From Euzebya pacifica (GTDB taxonomy: Bacteria > Actinomycetota > Nitriliruptoria > Euzebyales > Euzebyaceae), in NCBI RefSeq assembly GCF_003344865.1, contig NZ_CP031165.1, positions 992,001-1,056,000 on the forward strand: a stretch of DNA of 64,000 nucleotides, read 5' to 3'. Under the pieces are notes generated by a model that was given only the letters and a program-made list of their open reading frames with translations, was not told the origin of the DNA and made no database searches. The position numbers and the translations under genes are program-made. This document shows, one piece after another, positions 44,059-54,385 of the stretch (the stretch's first letter is position 1; each line of letters begins with the position of its first letter).

Positions 44059-44406
44059 TTACAGGGCCTCGATTCCGTCGAGCAGTTCACCGAGGAGGGT
44101 GATGTCACGGTGGGCGGGGACGGCGGCCGGGGCCTCCACGGCGCCGGAGTGGGTGATCAGGCCGTATGCGAGCAGGTCGCCGAGCAGCACCCGGATGACC
44201 CCGAGGGGAACGTCGAGGCCGGCGCTGAGGTCAACCAGGGACTGCGGCGTCCGGCACTGCTCCAGCAGCTCGAGCTGCTCGGGGCCGATGTCGTCGCCGG
44301 GCTGGACACCGCTGGCGACGACCATGGACTCCATGGACAGGTTGGCCTCGGCATGCGTCCTGCCGCCGACGAGGGCGTAGGGACGAAGTCGGCGTGCTCC
44401 GGTCAC
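44059..44406 (-). CDS. cvnC: DUF742 protein (CvnC-like)
   Basis: 115 residues, start GTG 44406. It shows the DUF742 pattern: RLRPYALVGGRTHAE near the start, ELLEQCRTPQSLVDLSAGLDVPLGVIRVLLGDLLAYGLITH as a winged-helix-like core, and HRDITLLGELLDGIEAL at the end. It is the third component of the conservon, 13 bp after cvnB and 2 bp before cvnD. DUF742 proteins are thought to interact with the GTPase or kinase; direct function is not settled. Confidence 0.93.
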   Translation of the reverse strand: MTGARRLRPYALVGGRTHAEANLSMESMVVASGVQPGDDIGPEQLELLEQCRTPQSLVDLSAGLDVPLGVIRVLLGDLLAYGLITHSGAVEAPAAVPAHRDITLLGELLDGIEAL

Positions 44407-44419
44407 GTCTTGATCACCC

Positions 44420-44830
44420 TCACCTTGGAAGCTGCGCGCGAAGGTCCTCGATCAGCTGGGGGCTGAGCGCGGTGCCCACCTGATCGCCCAGCGTGCGCAT
44501 CTCGTGACCGATGAGTCCGATGTCGCTGCCGGCGGTGGCGAGCACGGCCAGGACCGCACCGTCACGCAGCGACGTGAGGACGATGTAGCCGTTGTCGTAG
44601 GCCACCATGACCTGCTTGAGGGTGCCGGCGTCGAACACGCGGGACGCGCCACGGGTGATCGATGCCAGCGAGGATGCAACGGCGGCCACGCGGTCGGCGG
44701 TGGCACGGTCGAGGCCTTCGGAGGCGGCGATGAGCAGGCCATCGATGCTGACGACGACCGACTCGATCACGCCGGGCGTGCGGCTGCTGAATCCGCTGAG
44801 GAGCCAGTTGAGGTCGGTTCCGGCGTTCAC
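44420..44830 (-). CDS. cvnB: Roadblock/LC7 protein (CvnB-like)
   Basis: 136 residues from GTG 44830, which overlaps the stop of the kinase gene (GTGA). The roadblock/LC7 fold is recognised from LNWLLSGFSSRTPGVIESVVVSIDGLLIAASEG, ADRVAAVASSLASITRGAS, GTLKQVMVAYDNGYIVLTSLRDGAVLAVLA and IGLIGHEMRTLGDQVG. Such proteins act as GTPase-activating or scaffold partners of MglA/CvnD-type GTPases. A longer open frame upstream only reads the Pro-rich end of cvnA out of phase. Confidence 0.93.
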   Translation of the reverse strand: MNAGTDLNWLLSGFSSRTPGVIESVVVSIDGLLIAASEGLDRATADRVAAVASSLASITRGASRVFDAGTLKQVMVAYDNGYIVLTSLRDGAVLAVLATAGSDIGLIGHEMRTLGDQVGTALSPQLIEDLRAQLPR

Positions 44831-47394
44831 TTGGCGCTGTCCCGCTGAGGGAACGGTGTTGACCACGACGAGGTACCTCCGAAGGGGGTGGTGGGGGGAG
44901 TGGGGTCGGCGGCTGCCGGGGTGTCGTCGACGGGCGCTGCTGGTGCCGCAGGCGCTGGTGGTGCCGAAGGCGCTGGTGGGAACCCGGCCGGACCCGGTGC
45001 CTGGGGCTGGAACCCGGGCTGGGACGTGGCGACGGGCAGTCGGTCGGTCGTGACCTCGGGGGTCGGCGCCGGGGGAGGACCCGAGGCGAAGTCGGAGTCG
45101 AAGCCGCTGATCAGGTCGGCCACGGCGGCGGGGTCGAAGTCGACGGTCCTGCCGTTGCTGGCCCGGGCCAGGCTGATGCCGCTGGCCGGTTCGTCGCCCG
45201 ACGGCTGCCGCTGGGGCAGGAGGGGGGCACGCGTGGGCAGCGTGCTGGCGACGGGCTGCACGTCGGGGGGCAGGGGCGGTGGCGTGGACGGGCTGGCGTC
45301 GAGCAGCCGCTGCATCACCGAGAGGGCGTCTGGTGCGGCGTCCTCGGCGAAGCGCGCTGGTCCCGCAGCCGGTGCCGGCTCGGGGGCCCGTTCCACCGGC
45401 GGCGTGGCCGACAGCAGTGCGGCGGGCTGCACAGGACCGGTGGGGGTGGCTGGCTCGGCTTGCTGGGCCACGACCGAGGCCAGGCCGGCCGGACCGGTGC
45501 GGGCCTGCGGCGGGGTGACGAAGAGGCTGTCCGGAAGCCACACGAGCACGTGCAGGCCGGCCGGTTCGCCGGGACGGATGTCGATGGCGACGCCCAGGCG
45601 CTGGGCCAGCAGGCCAACGACGTAGAGGCCCAGCCGGCGGGACTCCGCAGCTTCCAGCAGCGGTGGGGCCATCAGGCGTGCCTTGGCCTCCTCCAGGTCC
45701 TGGGCGTCCATCCCGAGGCCGCGGTCGGTGACGGTGACGGTGACGCCGCTCGCCTCACGAGCCGTGGTGACCGTCACGCGAGTGTTGGGCGGGGAGAAGT
45801 TCGTGGCGTTCTCGACCAGCTCGGCGAGCAGGTGCGACAGCGGGGTCGCGGCGTAGCCCTTGACGTCGACCGGAATGCCGACGCGAACATCGACGCGCGC
45901 GTACTGCTCGGTCTCGGCTGCTGCGGTACGGATCACGTCCACGAGCGGCTGGTGGGACGCGTCCCCGGACCCGGGCAGCTGGCCGGTCGACAGCAGCAGC
46001 AGGTTCTCGGCGTTGCGACGCATGCGGGTGGCGAGGTGGTCCAGGCGGAACAGCTGCGAGAGCTGCTCGGCGTCCTCCTCACGGTCCTCCATGCTCTCCA
46101 GCAGCGACAGCTGCCGCTCCACCAGCGACTGCTCGCGTCGAGCCACGTCGGAGATGGTCTGGGCCACGCCGTGGCGGGTCCGTGCCTGCTCCAGGGCCAC
46201 CGTGGTGGCCTGGTCGGTGGCGGCACCCAGGGCCCGGGCGAGGTCGCCCAGCTCGTCGCGTCGGTTCAGGAGCTCGGTGCTGACGGCATCGTCGAGGACG
46301 CTGGTGTCCACCTCCTCGCCACGCCCGACCGCCTCCACCGTGCTCGGCAGGGCGGTGGCGATGCGGCTGGCCAGGGTCGTCAGTCGGTTCAGCGGGCGAA
46401 CCACGCTGCGGCTGAGGGCGTACACGAGGTAGGCGCCGAAGAGGAGGGCGAGCACGACGAGCCCGCCGATGACGAAGGTGGTGCGTGTCGCCTCGGTCTG
46501 GAGGTCGTCGGCCGCGGACAGGCTGGTCGCCGCCATCTGCTGCTCGACGGTGCGCAGGGTGCGTGCGGTGTCCCGGTTGTCCGCGGCGATCTCGTCGATG
46601 GCGCCGAGGTTCCCGGCCTGGAGTCCGCCGGCAACGCGCGAGACCTCGCTGGACGGATCGATGTCGGCGGTCTGCTCGAGCAGCGCGACCTCGTCGTCGG
46701 TGGCGAGCCGGCGGAGGGAGTCCAGCCACAGTGCCTGCTGGTTGGCCTGCGCGGACACCCGCCGACCGGCGGTGCCCGAGTCGATGCTGCCGGCCACGGC
46801 CAGCAGGATGGTGTCACCACGGTCGAGGGCGGTGGCCTTCAGACGGGCGTACGCAGCGCTGGCGAGCAGCCGGGTGTGGATGACCGGGTTGGTCACCTCG
46901 GGGATCAGGATGTCGTCGATGCCGAGCAGCGCGCCGACGGGCACGTCGTAGGCCTGCTGGACCTGGGCGTCGAGCATGCTCCCGGCGTCGATGTCACCAC
47001 GACGGACAACGAGGTCGTCGGCGGCGTCGAGTGCCCGCTGGAGAGCGTCGGCGACCGGGCCGGACAGCCCGTCCGTCAGCTCGGGGGAGGCCAGCTCGTG
47101 CAGCCGGGCCAGGCTGGTGTCGGTCGTGGACCGTGCGGCCTGCAGGTCCTCGCCGGACATGTCCATGCCACCGTCGTCGCCGATGTGGAAGGCTTCCAGG
47201 GTCCTCGTGCGCTCGATCTGCAGGTCGTGGACGAGCGAGTACTGCGCGTCCGCGAGGTCCACCAGCGAGGCGAACTGCTGGGTCTGGGCCAGCACCTCGG
47301 TGCTGGCCCGCAGCTGGATGCCGGAGAGGGCCAGCAGGGCCACGGCCGGCACGAGCATCAGGGTCATCAACCGAAGGCGGATGCTGCTGCGCAT
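44827..47394 (-). CDS. cvnA: Conservon sensor histidine kinase (CvnA-like)
   Basis: 855 residues. TM1 (LMTLMLVPAVALLALSG) is followed by a large extracytoplasmic nitrate/nitrite-sensing-like domain (about 30-310: DLQIERTRTLEAFH, DTSLARLHELASPELTDGL), TM2 (FVIGGLVVLALLFGAYLVYAL) and a HAMP linker. The ATPase domain has LLAELVENATNFSPPNTRV, VTDRGLGMDAQDLEEA and RRLGLYVVGLLAQRLGV. The last about 200 residues are Pro/Ala-rich, low-complexity, as in other CvnA proteins. No classic dimerisation-His motif is obvious, which is usual for the family. First gene of the conservon operon. Confidence 0.9.
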   Translation of the reverse strand: MRSSIRLRLMTLMLVPAVALLALSGIQLRASTEVLAQTQQFASLVDLADAQYSLVHDLQIERTRTLEAFHIGDDGGMDMSGEDLQAARSTTDTSLARLHELASPELTDGLSGPVADALQRALDAADDLVVRRGDIDAGSMLDAQVQQAYDVPVGALLGIDDILIPEVTNPVIHTRLLASAAYARLKATALDRGDTILLAVAGSIDSGTAGRRVSAQANQQALWLDSLRRLATDDEVALLEQTADIDPSSEVSRVAGGLQAGNLGAIDEIAADNRDTARTLRTVEQQMAATSLSAADDLQTEATRTTFVIGGLVVLALLFGAYLVYALSRSVVRPLNRLTTLASRIATALPSTVEAVGRGEEVDTSVLDDAVSTELLNRRDELGDLARALGAATDQATTVALEQARTRHGVAQTISDVARREQSLVERQLSLLESMEDREEDAEQLSQLFRLDHLATRMRRNAENLLLLSTGQLPGSGDASHQPLVDVIRTAAAETEQYARVDVRVGIPVDVKGYAATPLSHLLAELVENATNFSPPNTRVTVTTAREASGVTVTVTDRGLGMDAQDLEEAKARLMAPPLLEAAESRRLGLYVVGLLAQRLGVAIDIRPGEPAGLHVLVWLPDSLFVTPPQARTGPAGLASVVAQQAEPATPTGPVQPAALLSATPPVERAPEPAPAAGPARFAEDAAPDALSVMQRLLDASPSTPPPLPPDVQPVASTLPTRAPLLPQRQPSGDEPASGISLARASNGRTVDFDPAAVADLISGFDSDFASGPPPAPTPEVTTDRLPVATSQPGFQPQAPGPAGFPPAPSAPPAPAAPAAPVDDTPAAADPTPPTTPFGGTSSWSTPFPQRDSAK

Positions 47395-47473
47395 GTGTGT
47401 GGTTCTTCCGTTCAGTGGCGACGTCGGACGTGGGGAGGTGTCCCTTTCCCCACTTCTTCGGTCGAAGGGCCGG

Positions 47474-49309
47474 TCACCTTGAGGGAACGGTCGCCTCGTG
47501 CCGGTGGGTGATGCGCTGTGCGCCGGCGGGCCCGCGGCCTGCGGCCGCCAGCAGCGCGGCCGGCAGCTCCTCGATGCGGTCCTTCAGCACGAACGGAACC
47601 TGCAGCTCGGCTTCGTACCGTTCGAGCTCCGGCGCGGATGTGGCGGACCAGAAGATGAACCGTTGATCGGGCAGCTGGCGTCGCACGGCGACCACCACGT
47701 CGGGCCCCGACACCTCGGGCATCATGACGTCGCAGAGCACGAGGTCGGGGCCGAGCTCACCGATCTCGGCGATGGCCGTCTCGCCCTCGGCGGCTTCGCC
47801 GATCACGATCAGGTCGGTACCGCTGGACTCGAGGATCCGGCCGGCGAGCAGCCGCATCGCGGGGTCGTCGTCGACGATGTACACGGTCAGCGACTCGGCG
47901 TCGCTGGGGACGACGACGCTGCGGTCCAGCACCTCTGGTCGCTGCTCCTCCGGGACGCCCTTGCGCTCTCGCTTGTCGGCCAGCATGGCTTCGTCGGCCT
48001 TCACGACCAGGTCGAGGTCGAGCGCCTCGCCCGGCGCGGCGATCGCCCAGCCGACGCTGGCACCGATCTCGGCTGGACCGCCAGTGGTCACGTAGACCTG
48101 GTTGAGCAGCTCCTGCAGTCGTTGGGCGATGTGGGTGACCTCGAGGTCGGCCATGCCCGGGTGCAGGTCCTCGCAGAGGACGACGAACTCGTCGCCGCCG
48201 AGACGAGCCGCGGTGTCGGAGGAGCGCAGGGTCGACCGCAGGCGAAGCGCCACCTGCACGAGCACCTCGTCGCCCACGGCGTGGCCGAGGCGGTCGTTGA
48301 CGCCCTTGAAGCCGTCGAGGTCCACGACGATCAGGCCGGTCCCGGCCCCGCGTCGCACCGCCGTCTGGTGGGCCTCGGCGAGGCGGTCCATCAGCATGGT
48401 GCGGTTGGGCAGACCGGTCAGGCCGTCGTGCAGCGCCCGGTGTCGCAGCTGTGTGGTCTCGGCGCGGGAGGCCACCTCGGCCTCGTGCCGCTCGGTGACG
48501 TCGGTGACGGTGATGACCACGGCCGGGTCCTCCGGGGCCTGGCTGCCGGGCAGCAGTCGCGTGGAGGTGTTGACCCAGCGGAAGGTGCCGTCGGGGCGTT
48601 CCATGCACAGCAGCAGGTCATCGACGGGGCAGCCCTCGAGGGCACGCCTGCCCGGAAGGTCCTCGGTCGTGATGGGCCGGCCGTGGCGATCGGTGAAGGC
48701 GAAGCCCTCGAGGCTGTCGGCCCGACCCAGCGTCGCCTCGGCATCGATCGCGAACAAGTGACACGCGGCCGGGTTGATCCGGAGGACGCGGCCTGCCCCG
48801 TCGAGCACGACCAACGCCTCGGCCAACGAGTCGAGGATGGTCCTGTGGGTCGCCTCGGCCTTCGCTGCCCGGTCTCGTTGTTGTGCCAGCCGCTGCGCCA
48901 CGACCTGGATGAGGCAGATGGCGAGTGCTGCGGCGACGACCAGGGACTGGGCAGTGGCCGCGATCACGGTGGACAGCACGACGAGCACGGCGAGGTCGAG
49001 CTGCGGGGTGGCCGAACGCTCGCGACGCCGCCACAGGCCTGCCAAACCCGCAGAGAGGGCCAGCGACCCGATCGCCGCGACGAGTCGGCTGGAGTCCAGG
49101 AGTGGGACGACGGCTGCCACACCGGCAAGCGCGGCGAGCAGGAAGGCGGGCCGACGATGCAGCACGGCGAGGAACGCCACGGCTCCGACCGGGGACCACG
49201 TGGGACTCCCAGCGGCAACCGGGGCCAACGCCAGCGCCTGGAGCGCACCGGTGCCCGCGGCGACCAGGAGGAAGGCTGCTGCAGCGCGGGGACGAGGGAG
49301 GGGGGTCAT
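47474..49309 (-). CDS. Membrane PAS-GGDEF diguanylate cyclase with C-terminal REC domain
   Basis: 611 residues. About six N-terminal helices (1-140), a PAS domain (about 150-275: ILDSLAEALVVLDGAGRVLRINPAACHLF), then GGDEF with DPLTG-like HDGLTGLPNR, ARLGGDEFVVLCED and an RxxD inhibitory site (RSSD five residues before GGDEF). After a linker comes a receiver domain (about 470-590): acidic pocket YIVDDDPAMR, phosphoacceptor Asp in LVLCDVMMPEVSG, Lys in FVLKDR. REC at the C-terminus of a cyclase is the reverse of the common REC-GGDEF order. The start overlaps the stop of the upstream histidine kinase (ATGA), so that kinase is the likely phosphodonor. Confidence 0.92.
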   Translation of the reverse strand: MTPLPRPRAAAAFLLVAAGTGALQALALAPVAAGSPTWSPVGAVAFLAVLHRRPAFLLAALAGVAAVVPLLDSSRLVAAIGSLALSAGLAGLWRRRERSATPQLDLAVLVVLSTVIAATAQSLVVAAALAICLIQVVAQRLAQQRDRAAKAEATHRTILDSLAEALVVLDGAGRVLRINPAACHLFAIDAEATLGRADSLEGFAFTDRHGRPITTEDLPGRRALEGCPVDDLLLCMERPDGTFRWVNTSTRLLPGSQAPEDPAVVITVTDVTERHEAEVASRAETTQLRHRALHDGLTGLPNRTMLMDRLAEAHQTAVRRGAGTGLIVVDLDGFKGVNDRLGHAVGDEVLVQVALRLRSTLRSSDTAARLGGDEFVVLCEDLHPGMADLEVTHIAQRLQELLNQVYVTTGGPAEIGASVGWAIAAPGEALDLDLVVKADEAMLADKRERKGVPEEQRPEVLDRSVVVPSDAESLTVYIVDDDPAMRLLAGRILESSGTDLIVIGEAAEGETAIAEIGELGPDLVLCDVMMPEVSGPDVVVAVRRQLPDQRFIFWSATSAPELERYEAELQVPFVLKDRIEELPAALLAAAGRGPAGAQRITHRHEATVPSR

Positions 49310-51150
49310 GGTGAGAGCGGTGCCATCTCATCGACACGCGCGGCGCGGACCTGAGCACAGGGCAGGCCGATGACCACGCGGGCTCCGCCGCCCGGGGCGT
49401 CCTCGAGGTGTATTCGTCCCTCCATGCGTTCGAGCTGGGCGCGAGCAAGCGTCAGTCCGATGCCAGTGCCCGCAACGGTGCCTGCCTGGGCATCGTGGCC
49501 GCGATGGAATCGCTGGAACACCCGTTCGCGGTCGTCGGGTGCCACCCCGGGCCCGTGGTCGTCCACCACGATCTCGATCATGTCCGGCCCCGCGGCCGGA
49601 CGGACGCGGACATGGACCGGGGCGTCCTCGGGGGAGTAGCTGGCGGCGTTGTCCAGCACGTTGTGCAGGGCTCGGCGGACGGCCACCGGGTCGCCGCTGG
49701 CTGTGGGGGCCGATCCATCGATCGTGACGTCGATCCGGTTCGCGAACGGCAAGCGCTCGATGACGTCGTCGAGCAGGCGTTCGAGGTCGAGGTCCATCGT
49801 GACCGGCGGAGGCTGTTCGTGCTCCAGTCGGGCGAACTCCAGCACCTCCTGCAGCAGGTCCGACATCGACTCCGCGCCCCGTGCGAGCTGGCCGACGAAG
49901 TCCTTGCGGTCCTCCTCGCTCAGCTCGTGGCTGTGATGCTCCAGCAACGAGGCGAACCCCCGGATCGAGGTCAGCGGCGTGCGCAGCTCGTGGGACACCG
50001 TGACCAGGAACTCGGTTCGTGACTGGTCGGTGCGCCGCAGCTCCTCGTTGGCTGCCTCGAGCTCGGCCTGGCTGCGCCGCAGGTCAGCGGTGCGAACCTC
50101 GACCTGCACCTGCGCGGAGGCCTCACGGGTCCGGAGCACGTGCCCGAGGACCGCGATGACGATGGTCAGCAGCAGCCCGGCAACGCCGAGGGCGACCACC
50201 GGCCACCGGTTGGTCCGGGCGAAGGCGGGCGTCGGTGCGGTGCGCACCTCCCACGTGCGTCCGGCCACCTCCAGCCGGGCGGAGGAGATCGTGGCCGTGG
50301 ACGGATCCCCGACGAGGAGCGTCGGCTCGATCGATCCGCCGGCGCCGGGGCCGAGGTCCCAGACCTGGACGTCCAGGCCGAGGGCGTCGGCTGGGCCCCG
50401 CTCGATGAGCGCGGCAGGCTCCACCGCGGCCAGCAGTCCCCCCACGAACTCCTCACGCCGTGCGTCGACCGTCGGGGGGATGTCGCCGGTGCGATAGGTC
50501 GGGACGAACAGGATGACGGCGGCGGGGTCGTCGGGCACGACGAGCTCCACCGCCGCGCTGACGGTGATCAGGCCGGTGTCCCTCGCGCCCTCGATCCCGA
50601 GCAGCCGGCGGGGTTCGCTGGCGAGGTCGAACCCGAGGGCGCTGCTGTTGGGTTCCGAGGGGACGACGCGTTCGACGACATAGGCACGATCCGTCGGGGT
50701 GGGGTGGACCGTCACATCCACGCCGTCGCGGTCGCTGATGGCGTTCTCGTAGGCGGCGAGGGCTCGTCGGTCGACGTGCCGGAAGAGGGCCACGGCCCGC
50801 GCGAGTGGGATGGTGCCCTGGGCGAACCCGTTCTCGAGGGTCGTGGTCAGCTCGCGGGTGTGGATGGGCCAGTCGTGGAGGACCGGGTGCGCCACCGCGT
50901 GGTCGGCTGGATGGGCCAGCGCCTGTGTCGTGGCGGTGTCGCGCATGGCGATCAGCGACGACTCGAGGGCATGGAGGTCGGCGTGGAGCGCCGCGAGCAG
51001 GGCGTCGGTGGCCCGGTCGACCTGGTCGGCGTGGTCGCGTCCCATCGAGGTGGCCAGGCCCACGGTCACGAGACCGGTCAGGAGCAGGCCGAGCACCACG
51101 GCAAGGGTGGCCGCTCGTTGGAAGACCGCTCGCTGGAGGACGTGGGGCAT
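49306..51150 (-). CDS. Sensor histidine kinase with large extracytoplasmic domain
   Basis: 614 residues: TM1 (14-34), an extracytoplasmic region of about 285 residues with CHASE-like features (DHADQVDRATDALLAALHADLHALESSLIAMRD, GFAQGTIPLARAVALF, YVVERVVPSEPNSSALGFDLASEP), TM2 (VVALGVAGLLLTIVIAVLGHVL), a coiled-coil, then HisKA (FLVTVSHELRTPLTSIRGFASLLE, phospho-His) and HATPase (NVLDNAASYSPED, VDDHGPGVAPDDRERVFQRFHRG, GTGIGLTLARAQLERMEG). It overlaps the GGDEF-REC gene by 4 bp. The signal is unknown; the CHASE-like domain suggests a small extracellular ligand. Confidence 0.9.
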   Translation of the reverse strand: MPHVLQRAVFQRAATLAVVLGLLLTGLVTVGLATSMGRDHADQVDRATDALLAALHADLHALESSLIAMRDTATTQALAHPADHAVAHPVLHDWPIHTRELTTTLENGFAQGTIPLARAVALFRHVDRRALAAYENAISDRDGVDVTVHPTPTDRAYVVERVVPSEPNSSALGFDLASEPRRLLGIEGARDTGLITVSAAVELVVPDDPAAVILFVPTYRTGDIPPTVDARREEFVGGLLAAVEPAALIERGPADALGLDVQVWDLGPGAGGSIEPTLLVGDPSTATISSARLEVAGRTWEVRTAPTPAFARTNRWPVVALGVAGLLLTIVIAVLGHVLRTREASAQVQVEVRTADLRRSQAELEAANEELRRTDQSRTEFLVTVSHELRTPLTSIRGFASLLEHHSHELSEEDRKDFVGQLARGAESMSDLLQEVLEFARLEHEQPPPVTMDLDLERLLDDVIERLPFANRIDVTIDGSAPTASGDPVAVRRALHNVLDNAASYSPEDAPVHVRVRPAAGPDMIEIVVDDHGPGVAPDDRERVFQRFHRGHDAQAGTVAGTGIGLTLARAQLERMEGRIHLEDAPGGGARVVIGLPCAQVRAARVDEMAPLSP

Positions 51151-51219
51151 GTCGAGGGTCCACTCGGCCCGTGGCGGCCGAACCTGAGCGGCAGGCCCGC
51201 CGATCCCGAAAAAGAGGGG

Positions 51220-52209
51220 TCAGGAACGCTGCGCGGTCCTGAGCACGTCCTGGGCGGCGCGTGTCGGGCTGCGGGTGCCGGCACGAACGGACTGCGCCGC
51301 CTGGTCCAGGGCCGCGGCAGAGGCCGGGTCGGCCCGGAACGCCGCCAGCAGACCCTCGACGACCTGGTCGTGGAGCCACTGCAGGTCCTGCTGGCGTCGC
51401 AGCACCGCCAGCTGACCGGACGTCGTCATGTGGTCGTGGTGTGCAGCGACGGCGTCGGCGACCTCCTCGATCCCGCGGCCCTCCAGGGCAGAGGTGAGCA
51501 CGACGGCCGGGTCCCAACCCGGGTGCCGTCGTCGCAGCAGGGCAAGGCCCTGGCGGGCATCGGCCGCGGCCATGCGCGCTGCCGGGGCGAGGTTGCCATC
51601 GGCCTTGGTGACCACGACGACGTCGGCCAGCTCCATCACCCCGCGCTTGATGCCCTGCAGGTCGTCCCCTGCGCCCGGGGGAAGCAGCAGCACCATCGTG
51701 TCGATGATGCCGGCGACCGCCGTCTCGGACTGCCCGACCCCGACGGTCTCGACCATCACCTGGTCGAACCCGGCGGCCTCGCACAGCAGCAGGACCTCGC
51801 GTGTCCGCCGTGCGAGGCCCCCGAGGGAGTCGCCGGCGGGCGAGGGTCGGATGAAGGCCTCCGGCCGTGCGGCCAGCCGCGGCATCCGGGTCTTGTCGCC
51901 CAGGATCGACCCGCCCGACTGGGTGGAGGAGGGGTCCACTGCCAGGACGGCGACCCGTTGGCCCCGGGCCTCGATCTGGTGCAGGCCGTAGGCCTGCAGG
52001 AACGTCGACTTGCCGGCGCCGGGCGGTCCGGAGACGCCCAGGCGGATCGACGTGCCGGTGTGCGGGAGCACCGCGTCGAGCAGGGCCGCTGCCCGGGTGC
52101 GATGGTCGGGCCGGGTCGACTCGACGAGGGTGATGGCACGGGCCAGCGCCCGCCGGTCACCCTCGACCAGGCGGGCTGCCAGCGTCTCGACCGACGGCGC
52201 CTCAGGCAT
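51220..52209 (-). CDS. meaB: Methylmalonyl-CoA mutase-associated GTPase MeaB
   Basis: 329-residue G3E-family GTPase that protects and reloads B12-dependent methylmalonyl-CoA mutase. Walker [56 protein letters not shown], Walker [11 protein letters not shown] (ETVGVGQ is the family hallmark), and NKxD-like VVTKADGN. The start ATG 52209 overlaps the mutase stop by 8 bp. Upstream codons in the same frame read the mutase end and are not used. Encoded on one transcript with its client enzyme. Confidence 0.95.
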   Translation of the reverse strand: MPEAPSVETLAARLVEGDRRALARAITLVESTRPDHRTRAAALLDAVLPHTGTSIRLGVSGPPGAGKSTFLQAYGLHQIEARGQRVAVLAVDPSSTQSGGSILGDKTRMPRLAARPEAFIRPSPAGDSLGGLARRTREVLLLCEAAGFDQVMVETVGVGQSETAVAGIIDTMVLLLPPGAGDDLQGIKRGVMELADVVVVTKADGNLAPAARMAAADARQGLALLRRRHPGWDPAVVLTSALEGRGIEEVADAVAAHHDHMTTSGQLAVLRRQQDLQWLHDQVVEGLLAAFRADPASAAALDQAAQSVRAGTRSPTRAAQDVLRTAQRS

Positions 52210-54328
52210 CGAGCAGGGACAGGACCTCACGTGCAGCCGTCGGGATGTTGGTCCCGGGACCGAAGATCGCGGCGACGCCTGCCTCGCGGAGCATCGCGTG
52301 GTCCTGCGGCGGGATGACGCCGCCGCACACGACCAGGATGTCCCCGGCACCGGCGTCGCGGAGCTCCTCGATCAGCTGCGGGACGAGGGTCTTGTGGCCG
52401 GCCGCCTGTGAGGACACGCCGATGATGTGCACGTCGTTGTCGATGGCGTCGCGCGCAGCCTCGGCCGGGGTCTGGAACAGCGGGCCGACATCGACGTCGA
52501 AGCCGAGGTCGGCGAACGCGGTGGCGATGACCTTCGCCCCGCGGTCGTGGCCGTCCTGGCCCATCTTGACGACAAGCATGCGGGGACGTCGGCCGTGGTC
52601 GTCGGCGAAGGCCTCGACATCGGCGACGACGGCAGCGAAGCCCTCGTCGCCCTCGTAGGCAGCCCCGTAGATGCCGCTGATGGACCTGATCGTGGCCTGG
52701 TGGCGTCCGAAGACGACCTCCATCGCGTCGCTCATCTCACCGACCGTGGCGCGGGCGCGTGCGGCGGCAACGCACAGCTCCAGCAGGTTGCCGTCACCCC
52801 TCGCACCTGCGGTCAACGCGTCGAGGGCGGCCCGGCAGGCGTCGTCGTCCCGCTCGGCCCGGACGCGTTCGAGCCGGGCGACCTGGGCCTCGCGGACGGC
52901 GGTGTTGTCGATGTCGAGCACGTCGACCTGCTCGACATCGTCGGGGACGTAGGCGTTCACGCCCACCACGACGTCCTCGCCGCGGTCCACGCGGGCCTGA
53001 CGGCGCGCCGCAGCCTCCTCGATGCGCAGCTTCGGCATGCCCGACTCGACGGCCTTGGTCATGCCGCCCAGCTCCTCGACCTCCGCGATGATCGTGCGGG
53101 CGCGGTCGGCCAGCGCGTGGGTCAACGACTCGACGTAGTAGCTGCCGGCCAACGGGTCGATCACGTTGGGGATGCCGGTCTCCTCCGACAGGATCAGCTG
53201 GGTGTTGCGGGCGATCCGGGCCGAGAAGTCCGTCGGCAGGCCGAGCGCCTCGTCGAAGGAGTTGGTGTGCAGGCTCTGCGTCCCGCCGAGCACCGCAGCC
53301 ATGGCCTCCACCGCGGTACGGACCACGTTGTTGTAGGGGTCCTGCTCGGTCAGGCTGACCCCGGAGGTCTGGCAGTGGGTGCGCAGCATCCGGCTCTTGG
53401 GGTTGGTCGGCTCGAACTGCTCCATCAGCTCGCCCCACAGCAGGCGGGCGGCCCGCAGCTTGGCGACCTCCATGAAGAAGTTCATGCCGATGGCGAAGAA
53501 GAACGACAGGCGAGGGGCGAACGCGTCGACGTCGAGCCCGGCGGCACGGGCAGCACGCACGTACTCCACCCCGTCGGCGAGGGTGAACGCCAGCTCGAGG
53601 TCGGCGGTCGCCCCTGCCTCCTGCATGTGGTACCCGGAGATGGAGATGGTGTTGAACCGCGGCATCTCCCGCGAGGCGTAGCCGATGATGTCGGAGATGA
53701 TCCGCATCGACGGGCCCGGCGGGTAGATGTAGGTGTTGCGGACCATGAACTCCTTGAGGATGTCGTTCTGGATGGTCCCGCTGAGCTGCTCGTGCGCCAC
53801 CCCCTGTTCCTCGCCGGCGACGATGTAGCAGGCCATGATCGGCAGCACCGCCCCGTTCATGGTCATGGACACGCTCATCTCGTCCAGCGGGATGCCGTCG
53901 AACAGGATCTGCATGTCGGCGACGGAGTCGATGGCCACACCGGCCTTGCCCACGTCACCGACGACGCGGGGGTGGTCGGAGTCGTAGCCACGGTGGGTTG
54001 CCAGGTCGAACGCGACGCTCAGGCCCTTCTGGCCGGCGGCCAGCGCCCGTCGGTAGAAGGCGTTGGACTCCTCGGGGGTGGAGAAGCCGGCGTACTGGCG
54101 GATCGTCCACGGCCGGTTGGCGTACATGGTGGCGTACGGACCGCGGGTGTAGGGCGGGAAGCCGGGGTACCCGGGCTCGGGAAGGTCCGCGACGTCCTCC
54201 GCGGTGTACAGCGGCTTGACGTCGATGCCCTCAGGCGTGCGCCACGGTCGGTCCTCGGGGGCAACCCCCTTGAACTCCTTCGTGGCCCTCTCGGTCCAGG
54301 CGGCTCGGTCCGGCATGGCATCGCTCAT
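52202..54328 (-). CDS. mutB: Methylmalonyl-CoA mutase, catalytic (large) subunit
   Basis: 708 residues: TIM-barrel substrate domain and C-terminal B12-binding domain. Substrate region: [35 protein letters not shown] (conserved Tyr and Arg), [55 protein letters not shown]12 motif: [22 protein letters not shown] (His as lower ligand, DxHxxG). Interconverts succinyl-CoA and methylmalonyl-CoA in propionate and branched-chain metabolism. No small subunit gene (mutA) adjoins; it either acts as a homodimer or pairs with a subunit encoded elsewhere. ATG 54328 or the Met 5 codons later may start it. Confidence 0.96.
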   Translation of the reverse strand: MSDAMPDRAAWTERATKEFKGVAPEDRPWRTPEGIDVKPLYTAEDVADLPEPGYPGFPPYTRGPYATMYANRPWTIRQYAGFSTPEESNAFYRRALAAGQKGLSVAFDLATHRGYDSDHPRVVGDVGKAGVAIDSVADMQILFDGIPLDEMSVSMTMNGAVLPIMACYIVAGEEQGVAHEQLSGTIQNDILKEFMVRNTYIYPPGPSMRIISDIIGYASREMPRFNTISISGYHMQEAGATADLELAFTLADGVEYVRAARAAGLDVDAFAPRLSFFFAIGMNFFMEVAKLRAARLLWGELMEQFEPTNPKSRMLRTHCQTSGVSLTEQDPYNNVVRTAVEAMAAVLGGTQSLHTNSFDEALGLPTDFSARIARNTQLILSEETGIPNVIDPLAGSYYVESLTHALADRARTIIAEVEELGGMTKAVESGMPKLRIEEAAARRQARVDRGEDVVVGVNAYVPDDVEQVDVLDIDNTAVREAQVARLERVRAERDDDACRAALDALTAGARGDGNLLELCVAAARARATVGEMSDAMEVVFGRHQATIRSISGIYGAAYEGDEGFAAVVADVEAFADDHGRRPRMLVVKMGQDGHDRGAKVIATAFADLGFDVDVGPLFQTPAEAARDAIDNDVHIIGVSSQAAGHKTLVPQLIEELRDAGAGDILVVCGGVIPPQDHAMLREAGVAAIFGPGTNIPTAAREVLSLLDA

Positions 54329-54385
54329 GGCCAGACAGCGTAGATCCGTGTCGCTCCGCAGGACGATTCGTCCAGCTGGCTGGGT

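Noticed and set aside
42857-44380. Long frames through the 43-kb inverted-repeat region
   Set aside because: They arise from repetitive G+C-rich DNA, lack motifs and run antisense into the conservon genes.
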